Origin: UBA11346 sp038060575
GTDB taxonomy: Bacteria > Planctomycetota > UBA11346
Assembly (NCBI GenBank): GCA_964652775.1
Contig: CAZZAM010000017.1
Coordinates: forward strand, 5,754 to 69,753
Direction of reading: 5' to 3'
Length of the DNA stretch: 64,000 nucleotides
Shown here: piece after piece, positions 1 to 8,011 of the stretch
Layout of the letters: every line of letters starts with the position of its first letter
Position numbering within the stretch: position 1 is the stretch's first letter
The notes under the pieces: generated by a model
Database searches by the model: none
Seen by the model: the letters and a program-made list of their open reading frames with translations, nothing else
What the model was told of the DNA's origin: nothing
Made by a program: the position numbers and the translations under genes

Positions 1-25
1 GTTTTTCGTTCGTTGCGTTTACCAT
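1..25 (-). CDS. Possible start of the next gene of the phenylacetate operon (partial)
   Basis: An ATG on the minus strand at 25 lies six bases after the stop of the enoyl-CoA hydratase gene and opens a frame reading MVNATNEK to the window edge. Tight spacing in the same direction suggests that the operon continues beyond the window. Only eight codons are visible, so no function can be given. Confidence 0.3.
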
Positions 26-31
26 GATGGG

Positions 32-778
32 TCAGCTCCGTTTGGCGGCGGCGATTGCAGCCGCTGCTGGTGGGGTGACAACGAGTTCGCCGCTGATGCG
101 CGCGCGGGCTTCGAGCAATTGAGGCCAATGATCAGTGCCTTCCCAAAGAACTGCCTTCAGTCGAGCCATCGCCTCGGGACTGAAACTGGCGAGTTTCTGC
201 GCTCGTGCAGAGATGGCTTGATCAAGTTCGGCAACGGTTTTGAAAATGTCGGCGTAGAGACCGCGATCCCGAGCCCACGTCGCATCGCGCCAGTCGGCTT
301 CGATCGCCAGTTGGCCGTAGGCTGCGGTGCCGACTCGACGCTCGACCACCGGTCCGATAACGAATGGTCCGATGCCGAGGGCCAGTTCGCTGAGGCGAAT
401 CCGCGCCTGGTCGGTTGCGTACGCGTAATCGCACGCCGCAACCAAGCCAACACCGCCGCCGATAGCTGAGCCGTGAACGCGCGCGATAATGAATTTCGGG
501 CAGGCGCGCATGGCGAGAATAACCCGGGCAAAGCCAAGGAAAAATGCGGTACCGCTTGAGGTACTAGTGACCGCCAGCAATTCATCGAACGACGCACCGG
601 CGCAGAACGGGCCATCGCCGCCGCTACGCAGAATGATGACGCGAACGTTGGGGTCACGGCCTAACGCGGTGACGGACTCAGCTAGCTGCGCGAGAACAGT
701 TGCTGGCAACGAGTTTTTCTTCTCGGTGGCGAACGTAATCGTGCCGACGCCGTTGCTGACGGTGCTGGTGACGCTCAT
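32..778 (-). CDS. Enoyl-CoA hydratase/isomerase family protein (PaaF-like role)
   Basis: This 248-residue protein has the crotonase fold. The oxyanion-hole segment GPFCAGASFDEL is near residue 57, and the glycine-rich HGSAIGGGVGLVAACD segment is near residue 104. The SELALG segment keeps the first catalytic glutamate of hydratases. It is the last complete gene of a minus-strand phenylacetate-type operon, so hydration of 2,3-dehydroadipyl-CoA (the PaaF step) is the likely job. That assignment is inferred from context, because crotonases are hard to tell apart by sequence. It is separated from paaZ by a 160-base gap holding an inverted repeat element, so it may be co-transcribed but processed or attenuated. 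Confidence 0.8.
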   Translation of the reverse strand: MSVTSTVSNGVGTITFATEKKNSLPATVLAQLAESVTALGRDPNVRVIILRSGGDGPFCAGASFDELLAVTSTSSGTAFFLGFARVILAMRACPKFIIARVHGSAIGGGVGLVAACDYAYATDQARIRLSELALGIGPFVIGPVVERRVGTAAYGQLAIEADWRDATWARDRGLYADIFKTVAELDQAISARAQKLASFSPEAMARLKAVLWEGTDHWPQLLEARARISGELVVTPPAAAAIAAAKRS

Positions 779-793
779 CTAGGGATTCCAGTT

Positions 794-935
794 CAAGGCA
801 ACCGCAGAGGCGCAGAGGCCGCTGAGGACGCAGAGGTCGACATGGGTGACGGCAGACAAACGGACTGAGGTGTGCTGATCGGGTAAGGATCTCCTCTGCG
901 ATCTCCGCGGCCTCTGCGCCTCTGCGGTTGCCTTG
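794..935. repeat. Inverted pair of CAGAGG-rich arms between paaZ and the hydratase gene
   Basis: Arms of about 43 bases at 794-836 and 893-935 are near-perfect reverse complements and start with CAAGGCAACCGCAGAGGCGC. They enclose about 56 unique bases. A long hairpin could form in the operon transcript. The same arm sequence recurs at 4254-4407 and 38619-38748. Confidence 0.9.
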
Positions 936-939
936 GAGT

Positions 940-3003
940 TCATAGAGTGTCCACCGGTTTGCAGGCAACCAGGGTCAGGATGGTATAGACCGCGACGGTT
1001 TCGTTGGCTTGGTTGGTGACTTCGACATCCCAGGCAACGACACCGCGCGGTGATTCGTTTTCACGTGGATTCTGCTTTGTCTTCTGTTTGCAGACCAACG
1101 ACGCGCGGATGGTGTCGCCGATGAACACCGGTTTGGTAAAGCGCAGGTTTTCCAGTCCGTAGTTCGCCAACACCGGGCCTGGGGCCGGATCGACGAACAG
1201 CCCAGCCGCTGCCGACAGTACAAAATAACCGTGCGCGACGCGCTGGCCGAACATCGAAGCGCGCGCTGCGGCCTCATCCATGTGAGCGTAGAAGTGATCA
1301 CCGCTGATGGCCGCGAAGTTGACAACGTCAGCCTCGGTGACCGTGCGGCTCTTGGTGAGCAGTGCGTCGCCAATCGCGAGTTCTTCGAAGTATTTGCGGA
1401 ACGGATGAACGCGGTCTTCGTGTTTGGTTGCGCCTTTGAGCCACTGGCCACAGATCGCGCTGAGCGTTGCTGGTGAGGACTGGATCGCCGTCCGCTGCAT
1501 ATAGTGCATGACTGCGCGCATGCCGCCGAGTTCTTCGCCGCCGCCAGCGCGACCGGGTCCGCCGTGAACGAGGCCCGGCATCGGTGAGCCGTGTCCGGTT
1601 GATTCAGCGGCGCAGGTCCGATTCACGACCAGCATGCGGCCGTGGAATGGCGCGCAGCCGAGGACGACGGTGCGTGCGGTGGCATTGTCGTTGGTGAACA
1701 GCGAGCCAACGAGGCTGCCACGACCGAGGCGCGCAATCTCAATCGCGCCCTCAACCGTGTTGTAGGGCATCAGCGTACTGACCGGACCGAATGGTTCGAT
1801 GTCGTGGGCGAGGCGACGCTTCAGTGGTTCATCGCAGCGCAGTAGCAAGCTCGGAAAGTACGCGCCCGTACTGCGATCACCGGCGACGACGTTGAAGTTG
1901 TCGGGATCACCGTGGACCAGGGTGCATTCGCTACGCAGCTTGGTGACGCTGGCACGGAGCTCGTCGACCTGCTCTTTATTGACCAACGGGCCCATGCGCA
2001 CGCCATCGAGAGACGGATCGCCGAGGGTGGATTTGCTGAGTTGCTGTTTCAGTGCACTTGCAACGTCGTCGGCCAAGCGTGCGGGCACGATGGCGCGGCG
2101 AATGGCGGTGCATTTCTGCCCAGCTTTTACCGTCATTTCACGGGCAACTTCCTTGATGAACAAGGTGAACTCATCAGTCCCTGGTACCGCGTCGGGACCA
2201 AGGATGCAGCAATTCAGGCTATCCGACTCCATGTTGAAGCGGATCGACTCACGCATGATCACTGGATGTTGTTTGAGCTTCAATCCAGTCGAAGCCGAGC
2301 CAGTGAAGGTGACGATGTCCTGGCAGGTGAGTGAATCGAACAGCTTGCCGACGCTGCCGCAGATGATCTGCAACGAACCTTCAGGTAGGATGCCTGAGGC
2401 GATGATCATGCGCGCCAGGCGTTCGGCGAGGTAGGCCGTGGCGGTTGCTGGTTTGGCAATTGTCGGCATGCCAGCGATGAAGGTTGGCGCGAGTTTCTCG
2501 AGCAGGCCCCAGCAGGGAAAGTTGAACGCGTTGATGTGGACGGCGACGCCGGTGAGGGGGACGCAGATGTGGTGACCAGCGAATGTGCCAGTTTTTGACA
2601 GTGATTCGAGGTTGCCGTCGATGACGAAGGATTCGTCGGGCAGCTCTTTGCGTGCTTTGCTGGCGTAGCTGAACAGGGTGCCGATGCCTCCTTCGATATC
2701 GATCCACGAATCCATTTTGGTTGCACCGGTTGCCGCCGACAGGGCGTACAATTCGTCCTTGCGCTCCATCAGATATTTGGCGAGCGCCTTGAGCATGCGC
2801 GCCCGCGTGTGGATCGTCAGCGCACGCAGCTTGGGATTGGCAACGCGATGTCCGTAATCGAGCATCTGCGCAACCGCGAGTCCGTCCGCCGAGACACGGG
2901 CAACCGGCGCACCGGTCACAGCGTGCACGACCTCGACCCCATCGCTGGTGCCATCGACCCAGGTTCCGTAGGCGTAACTTTGTAATTTCACAGGCTGGAT
3001 CAT
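940..3003 (-). CDS. paaZ: Bifunctional oxepin-CoA hydrolase / 3-oxo-5,6-dehydrosuberyl-CoA semialdehyde dehydrogenase
   Basis: This 687-residue fusion matches the length and domain order of PaaZ. An aldehyde dehydrogenase domain (roughly 1-520) has the catalytic cysteine in AGQKCTAIRR and the glutamate in NMESDSLN. A C-terminal MaoC hydratase domain (about 540-680) contains the FAAISGDHFYAHMD and FGQRVAHGYF segments. In the phenylacetate pathway PaaZ opens the oxepin-CoA ring hydrolytically and oxidises the resulting aldehyde. It lies 16 bases after paaJ in the same direction. The fusion architecture and the neighbours make this assignment strong. The ring epoxidase paaABCDE that supplies its substrate is not in the window. 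Confidence 0.95.
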   Translation of the reverse strand: MIQPVKLQSYAYGTWVDGTSDGVEVVHAVTGAPVARVSADGLAVAQMLDYGHRVANPKLRALTIHTRARMLKALAKYLMERKDELYALSAATGATKMDSWIDIEGGIGTLFSYASKARKELPDESFVIDGNLESLSKTGTFAGHHICVPLTGVAVHINAFNFPCWGLLEKLAPTFIAGMPTIAKPATATAYLAERLARMIIASGILPEGSLQIICGSVGKLFDSLTCQDIVTFTGSASTGLKLKQHPVIMRESIRFNMESDSLNCCILGPDAVPGTDEFTLFIKEVAREMTVKAGQKCTAIRRAIVPARLADDVASALKQQLSKSTLGDPSLDGVRMGPLVNKEQVDELRASVTKLRSECTLVHGDPDNFNVVAGDRSTGAYFPSLLLRCDEPLKRRLAHDIEPFGPVSTLMPYNTVEGAIEIARLGRGSLVGSLFTNDNATARTVVLGCAPFHGRMLVVNRTCAAESTGHGSPMPGLVHGGPGRAGGGEELGGMRAVMHYMQRTAIQSSPATLSAICGQWLKGATKHEDRVHPFRKYFEELAIGDALLTKSRTVTEADVVNFAAISGDHFYAHMDEAAARASMFGQRVAHGYFVLSAAAGLFVDPAPGPVLANYGLENLRFTKPVFIGDTIRASLVCKQKTKQNPRENESPRGVVAWDVEVTNQANETVAVYTILTLVACKPVDTL

Positions 3004-3019
3004 GCGGATTCCATCGCTC

Positions 3020-4228
3020 TTACGCTACGCGTTCAATGATACACGCCAAGCCCTGCCCGACACCCACGCACATCGTGCAGAGGGCGTAGCGCTGCTGGCG
3101 TTGCTCTAGTTCATGCACCGCAGTCAGCAGCAGACGTGCGCCAGACATGCCCAGCGGGTGACCGAGGGCGATTGCGCCGCCATTGGGGTTCACTCGCGGA
3201 TCGGTGTCGGCAAGGCCAAGCTCACGCAGACACGCGAGACTTTGTGCGGCGAAGGCTTCGTTGAGTTCGATGACATCCATCTGTGCCAGCGTCAGCCCGG
3301 CCTTAGCGAGCGCTGCCTTCGTCGCCGGTACCGGGCCCATGCCCATGATGCGTGGCTCGACACCAGCAGAGGCTGCGGTGACGATCCGTGCGCGACGGCG
3401 CAAGCCGTTGGCGACAGCGGCGCGTTCAGAGGCGATGAGGAGCGCACATGCGCCGTCATTGATGCCCGAAGAATTTCCGGCAGTTACTGAGCCACCTTGG
3501 CGGAACGCTGGCTTAAGTTTGGTCAGCGATTCGATCGTCGTGTCAGCACGAATGAATTCATCCTGAGCGAACGATAGTGACGGGCCTTTCCGTTGTGGAA
3601 TATCGACGGCGACGATTTCGGATGCCAGACGTCCACGCGATTGCGCGGTTGCGGCTTTGCGCTGTGAGGCAACCGCGAACGCATCCATGTCGGCGCGCGA
3701 AATCTTGAACTGTTCGGCAACGTTCTCGGCGGTCTCGCCCATCGCGTCGATACCGTAGAGCTCTTTCATTTTGGGATTGACGAAGCGCCAACCGATTGAG
3801 GTGTCGAATAGTTGCATATCACGCGCGAATGGCTCGGCATTCTTCGATAAGACGTACGGCGCACGGGTCATGCTTTCGGCACCGCCAGCGATGGCGAGGT
3901 CCCATTCGCCAGTAGCGATAGCGCGCGCCGCCAGGACTACCGCGTTCATGCCTGATGAGCACAAACTGTTGACTGTTGTACCGGGGACGGTGATCGGCAG
4001 TCCAGCCAGCAACGCCACCATGCGTGCAAGATTGCGGTTGTCTTCACCGGCCTGATTGGCATTGCCGAGGACGACCTCGTCGATGCGCGCTGGATCCAGT
4101 TTCGAATGCCGTGCCAGCAGAGCGCGGATGACGTGTGCGCTGAGATCATCAATCCGTATGGAGGACAACGATCCGCCATGCTTGGCGATCGGCGAGCGGA
4201 TTCCATCGCAGATAAAGGCGTTGGTCAT
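3020..4228 (-). CDS. paaJ: 3-oxoadipyl-CoA / 3-oxo-5,6-dehydrosuberyl-CoA thiolase
   Basis: This is a 402-residue thiolase with the full active-site set: the acyl-accepting cysteine in VNSLCSSGMN (near residue 90), NEAFAAQ, the histidine in ALGHPLGMSGAR, and the second cysteine in CTMCVGVGQG near the C-terminus. The family cleaves 3-oxoacyl-CoAs with CoA. Between paaZ and paaI it is best read as PaaJ, which acts twice in phenylacetate breakdown to release acetyl-CoA and succinyl-CoA. A general acetyl-CoA acetyltransferase is the alternative, but the PcaF/PaaJ-like start and the gene order argue against it. Confidence 0.92.
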   Translation of the reverse strand: MTNAFICDGIRSPIAKHGGSLSSIRIDDLSAHVIRALLARHSKLDPARIDEVVLGNANQAGEDNRNLARMVALLAGLPITVPGTTVNSLCSSGMNAVVLAARAIATGEWDLAIAGGAESMTRAPYVLSKNAEPFARDMQLFDTSIGWRFVNPKMKELYGIDAMGETAENVAEQFKISRADMDAFAVASQRKAATAQSRGRLASEIVAVDIPQRKGPSLSFAQDEFIRADTTIESLTKLKPAFRQGGSVTAGNSSGINDGACALLIASERAAVANGLRRRARIVTAASAGVEPRIMGMGPVPATKAALAKAGLTLAQMDVIELNEAFAAQSLACLRELGLADTDPRVNPNGGAIALGHPLGMSGARLLLTAVHELEQRQQRYALCTMCVGVGQGLACIIERVA

Positions 4229-4253
4229 TTGCCCGTGCTCCGTTGGGATTCAC

Positions 4254-4407
4254 CAAGGCAACCGCAGAGGCGCAGAGGCCGCGGAGGTCGCTGAGGGGAA
4301 GGGTTTGTGAATTCCGTCCAACTGGCGTTAGCTGACATGAGGGTCTGTTCAAGCCAGGTCCAACTCTCTGCGTCCTCCGCGGCCTCTGCGCCTCTGCGGT
4401 TGCCTTG
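4254..4407. repeat. Inverted pair of CAGAGG-rich arms between paaI and paaJ
   Basis: Arms at 4254-4296 and 4365-4407 are reverse complements and belong to the same family as the element at 794-935. They enclose about 68 unique bases. The element fills most of the 205-base gap inside an otherwise tightly packed operon. Confidence 0.9.
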
Positions 4408-4433
4408 CAATGAGAGGACGTGTGAATGGCTGG

Positions 4434-4880
4434 TCATGGCTTGGTGCTGGATTCGCCGGGAATGTGTTCGACCTCGAGCTTATACAGCGCGCCACGAACG
4501 AAGGCGACTTGGACTCCATGCTGATTCGTGACGGTGACGCCATAGACGGCAATGCGATTGCCGTTGCTGAGTTCCTGAGTGGTCGCTGTCAGGACGTCGT
4601 TTTCGTGGATGGCTTTGGTTAGCGACACGTTGCCCTCCATCGTCATGGCCAGGCGGCCGTACGAATTCGCCGCAAAACCAAGTGCTGTATCTGCGAGCGA
4701 GAACGTGATGCCACCATGGCAGGAACCGAAACCGTTGAGCATATCCTTGCGGACGGTGAGCTGAAGTACCACACGGCCTGGCGAGACCTCGACAACCTTG
4801 ACGCCCATCCAGCGGCTGAAGGTGTCTTTGGTGGCCATCAGATCGACGACACGATTCGCCAATGGTTGCGATTTAGACAT
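4434..4880 (-). CDS. paaI: Hydroxyphenylacetyl-CoA thioesterase
   Basis: This is a hotdog-fold thioesterase of 148 residues. The start is the ATG at 4880, giving MSKSQPLANRVVDLM. It overlaps the paaH stop by eight bases, so translation is probably coupled, and an upstream extension would read through paaH. The motif SCHGGITFSLADTALGFAAN around residues 60-80 is the family signature. PaaI hydrolyses ring-hydroxylated phenylacetyl-CoA that would otherwise trap CoA. The gene sits in the expected neighbourhood of paaG, paaH and paaJ. Confidence 0.92.
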   Translation of the reverse strand: MSKSQPLANRVVDLMATKDTFSRWMGVKVVEVSPGRVVLQLTVRKDMLNGFGSCHGGITFSLADTALGFAANSYGRLAMTMEGNVSLTKAIHENDVLTATTQELSNGNRIAVYGVTVTNQHGVQVAFVRGALYKLEVEHIPGESSTKP

Positions 4881-6042
4881 GAAAGCGTCCTCCGGTTCGA
4901 GCCATGCGTTTGAGCAGCACGTGTGGGCGGTAGCGATCCTCGCCGTACTCACTCTGGAGCGCGGCCAGGTGTTCTACGACGTTGGCGATGCCAAGTTCAT
5001 CGGCCCATTGCAGCAATCCTTTGGGATAGCTGACGCCTTTGGTCATGGCTAATTCAATATCGGCGACGCTAGCGATGCCGCAGTGGACGGCGTCGGCGGC
5101 TTCATTGATGAGCATGCAGAGCACACGCTGCAGAATGGTTTGCCCCAGCGCTTGGTCCTGACGTGGCGACGGTTTTGCTGCCTCATTCCGGTAATCGTAG
5201 AATCCGCTGCCGGTTTTGCGGCCAAAGCGTTTGGCTTCGACCAAGCGCTTCTGAATGACTGATGGTTTGAAGCGCGGATCGAAATAGAAGGCGGCAAAAA
5301 TAGTTTCGGTCACTTGGTAATTGATGTCGTTGCCAATCAGATCCATCAGTTCGAACGGCCCCATGCGGAAGCCGCCGAGATCGCGCATGGCCCAGTCGAT
5401 GGTTGCACTGTCGGCAACACCTTCTTCGAGCAGACGCAGGGCTTCGCCGTAGAACGGCCGCGCGATGCGGTTGACGATGAAACCGGGCGTGTCCTTGGCG
5501 ATGACGACGATCTTGCCACAGGATTCAACGAGTGCGCGCGTCGCTGCGACCACAGTGGCGTCGGTGCCGAGTCCGGGAACGACCTCGACCAACGGCAGCA
5601 AGTGCGCTGGGTTGAAGAAGTGCGCGCCGATGACCCGCTGCGGATGGGCGCAGTCGGCCGCGATAGCAGCTATTGACAGCGATGACGTGTTGGTCGCCAA
5701 GATGCAATCAGCCGCCACGACGTGTTCGAGTTGAAGAAACGCTGCGCGCTTGGCGTCGAGTTGCTCGGTGATCGCTTCGATCACGCATGAGCAGTCGCCA
5801 TACGATGCTATGTCCGTCGTCGTGGTGACGCGCGCGGTCAGCGCTGATCCGGCTTCCTGACTGAGTCGACCTTTGTCGATCAGTGCGCGAACATTTTTGT
5901 CGAGCTGACTTCGTGCGCGCGCCAATGCCGCCGTGTCGGCGTCAACCAGCACGACACTATGGCCGGCGCTGGCTGCAACCTGGGCAATGCCGACGCCCAT
6001 GGTGCCCGAGCCGAGGACTCCGATGCGCGAGGGCGTGGCCAT
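4873..6042 (-). CDS. paaH: 3-hydroxyadipyl-CoA / 3-hydroxyacyl-CoA dehydrogenase
   Basis: This 389-residue protein has an N-terminal NAD-binding motif GVLGSGTMGVGIAQVAASAG, the HFFNPAHLLPLVEVV active-site segment near residue 137, and the C-terminal helical domain. It oxidises 3-hydroxyadipyl-CoA in the beta-oxidation-like end of phenylacetate catabolism. Its ATG shares one base with the paaG stop codon (TAATG), and its own end overlaps paaI, showing translational coupling in a row of three genes. Confidence 0.93.
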   Translation of the reverse strand: MATPSRIGVLGSGTMGVGIAQVAASAGHSVVLVDADTAALARARSQLDKNVRALIDKGRLSQEAGSALTARVTTTTDIASYGDCSCVIEAITEQLDAKRAAFLQLEHVVAADCILATNTSSLSIAAIAADCAHPQRVIGAHFFNPAHLLPLVEVVPGLGTDATVVAATRALVESCGKIVVIAKDTPGFIVNRIARPFYGEALRLLEEGVADSATIDWAMRDLGGFRMGPFELMDLIGNDINYQVTETIFAAFYFDPRFKPSVIQKRLVEAKRFGRKTGSGFYDYRNEAAKPSPRQDQALGQTILQRVLCMLINEAADAVHCGIASVADIELAMTKGVSYPKGLLQWADELGIANVVEHLAALQSEYGEDRYRPHVLLKRMARTGGRFHV

Positions 6043-6833
6043 TAGCGTCCAACGAACGCGGCTGGGCGTTTGGCGAGGAATGCGGCAACGCCTTCACGGT
6101 AATCAGCTGTGGCACCGGCTTGCCCCTGCAGTTGGGCTTCGAGCGCCAGTTGTTCATCGAGAGTGTTGGTCAGTGACGCATTGAGTGCGCGCTTGATCAG
6201 TCCCAGCCCCGTGGTGGGTTGGGTTGCCAAGTGCGTCGCCAGTTTCTGCGCCTCAGTCATGACACTCTCGACAGGAACGACCTGGTGAATGAGTCCAATC
6301 GATTGCGCCGTCGTGGCGTCGATCCGATCGCCAAGCATCATCATCGCGCTCGCCCGGGCCAGCCCCACCAGGCGCGGCAGCATAAAGGTGCCACCGCTGT
6401 CGGGGACGAGACCAACCTTGGAGAAAGACTGCACGAAAGACGCTTTATCAGCGGCGATCACGATATCGCAGGCAAGCGCGAGATTTGCCCCGGCACCAGC
6501 GGCGATGCCATTCACGGCGGCGACGATGGGTTTCTCGATCGTGCGCAGCGAACGGATGATGGGCGAGTAGCACTCGCGCACGATCGGTGCGAGGTCGGTC
6601 GCCACCGCGCCATCAGCGCCGATCAGCGACGCCAGATCCTGACCGGCGCAAAATCCGCGTCCCGCACCAGTCAGCAGCAATGCACGGAGCGAGGCCTCGT
6701 CGCGGAAGGTACTCAGCGCGTGTTGGATCTCTTCGGCCATCAGCCGATTGAGACTATTGAGAACTTCCGGACGGTTGAGCGTGAGGGTGAGGACGCCGCT
6801 GCTCGTGGTGACGGTGATGTGGCGATAGTCCAT
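6042..6833 (-). CDS. paaG: 1,2-epoxyphenylacetyl-CoA isomerase
   Basis: This is a crotonase-fold protein of 263 residues. RGFCAGQDL forms the oxyanion hole, and KVGLVPDSGGTFMLPRLVG near residue 130 carries the aspartate typical of isomerases of the PaaG type rather than the glutamate of hydratases. PaaG converts the ring epoxide into the seven-membered oxepin-CoA. It lies five bases after the E2 gene and is coupled to paaH. The assignment as PaaG rather than PaaF rests on the VPDSGGT motif and the position. Confidence 0.9.
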   Translation of the reverse strand: MDYRHITVTTSSGVLTLTLNRPEVLNSLNRLMAEEIQHALSTFRDEASLRALLLTGAGRGFCAGQDLASLIGADGAVATDLAPIVRECYSPIIRSLRTIEKPIVAAVNGIAAGAGANLALACDIVIAADKASFVQSFSKVGLVPDSGGTFMLPRLVGLARASAMMMLGDRIDATTAQSIGLIHQVVPVESVMTEAQKLATHLATQPTTGLGLIKRALNASLTNTLDEQLALEAQLQGQAGATADYREGVAAFLAKRPAAFVGR

Positions 6834-6838
6834 GGAGT

Positions 6839-7996
6839 TTACCGCCAGGTCTCAAGCAGGCTGGTGAGCCGACATAGGTACGCGTTCGACGTGGTCGCGT
6901 CGAGCACGCGATGGTCGAGGGTCAGCGTGATGTAGGCCATCGGTCGGATCGCCAGCACATCGCTGCCGCCGGATTCGATGACCACGGCGCGCTTTTGCAC
7001 TTTCCCGATTCCAAGAATAGCTGAGTGCGGCTGATGGATGATCGGCGTCGCGATCAAACTGCCGGCAACGCCGTGATTGGTGATGGCAAACGTGCTGCCG
7101 CGACATTCGGCTGGCGTTAGTAGGCCATGGCGCGCCTTCTCGGACAAACCATTGATCGCTGCTGCTGTTGCCGAGAGATCCAGGTTCTGCGCTTGGCGAA
7201 TCACCGGTACCAGCAGGCCTTTTTTCACTGCGACGACGACGCCGATGTCGGCATCGGTGAACATTTCGAGCGCGTCATCATGGAAGCGACTGTTTACTTC
7301 CGGTACATCAGCCATCGCCCGGGCCGCCGCGTGGACGACGTAGGCGGTGAGGGTCAAGCGAATGCCCCGGGATTGGAATTCTTGTTTGTTCGCATTGCGA
7401 TGCGCGATGACGTTCGAGAAATCGACTTCATGGATTGCGGTGACGTGCGGAGCCAGGCTGACGCTCTTGACCATGTGTGCGGCGATCGCGCGTTGCATCG
7501 TGCTGTGTGGCACCATGCGCCCGTGCGTCGCAGTCTCGCCCGGTCCAGCGACGACGGTCCTTGTCGCAAGATATTTTTGAACGTCTTCAACCGTGACCCG
7601 TCCACCGCGTCCGCTGCCATGCACTTCGGTCGGCAATATGCCGTGTTCTTTCATCATGCGGCGTACGGCGGGCGTGAGTTCGCCGGCACCGGCATCGGTG
7701 GCTGTCGCGGCAACGGCAGTTGCCACTGGCGGTCGTGATTCGCTGGCGATCGAGCCGGCGGTAATCTGGCCAAGTACATCCAATGGGCCGACGGTATCGC
7801 CTTTGTTCTTCGCAATCGCACTCAACACGCCGTCGGCTGGCGAGGGGATTTCAATCGTCGTCTTGTCGGTGTCGATTTCGAGCAACGGCTCGTTCTTCTT
7901 CACCGTCTGGCCGATGGCGATGAACCAGCGTCCGACCACATTCTTGGTGCCTTCGGAGCTGGATTCGGGAAAGATGACAGGCGTGGTTGCGGTCAT
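6839..7996 (-). CDS. 2-oxoacid dehydrogenase complex, E2 acyltransferase
   Basis: This 385-residue E2 has one N-terminal lipoyl domain with the lipoylation lysine in EIDTDKTTIEIPS (near residue 45). A peripheral-subunit-binding domain (TPAVRRMMKEHGILPTEVHG, about 107-145) follows, then the catalytic domain with DHRVLDATTSNAYL near the C-terminus. Branched-chain-type E2s usually read DHRVLDG, so the alanine here is a small deviation. It transfers acyl groups from E1 to CoA. It lies 15 bases after E1 and directly before paaG, linking the complex to phenylacetyl-CoA metabolism. No E3 gene is present in the window. Confidence 0.9.
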   Translation of the reverse strand: MTATTPVIFPESSSEGTKNVVGRWFIAIGQTVKKNEPLLEIDTDKTTIEIPSPADGVLSAIAKNKGDTVGPLDVLGQITAGSIASESRPPVATAVAATATDAGAGELTPAVRRMMKEHGILPTEVHGSGRGGRVTVEDVQKYLATRTVVAGPGETATHGRMVPHSTMQRAIAAHMVKSVSLAPHVTAIHEVDFSNVIAHRNANKQEFQSRGIRLTLTAYVVHAAARAMADVPEVNSRFHDDALEMFTDADIGVVVAVKKGLLVPVIRQAQNLDLSATAAAINGLSEKARHGLLTPAECRGSTFAITNHGVAGSLIATPIIHQPHSAILGIGKVQKRAVVIESGGSDVLAIRPMAYITLTLDHRVLDATTSNAYLCRLTSLLETWR

Positions 7997-8011
7997 AGAG
8001 CCTTTGTGGGA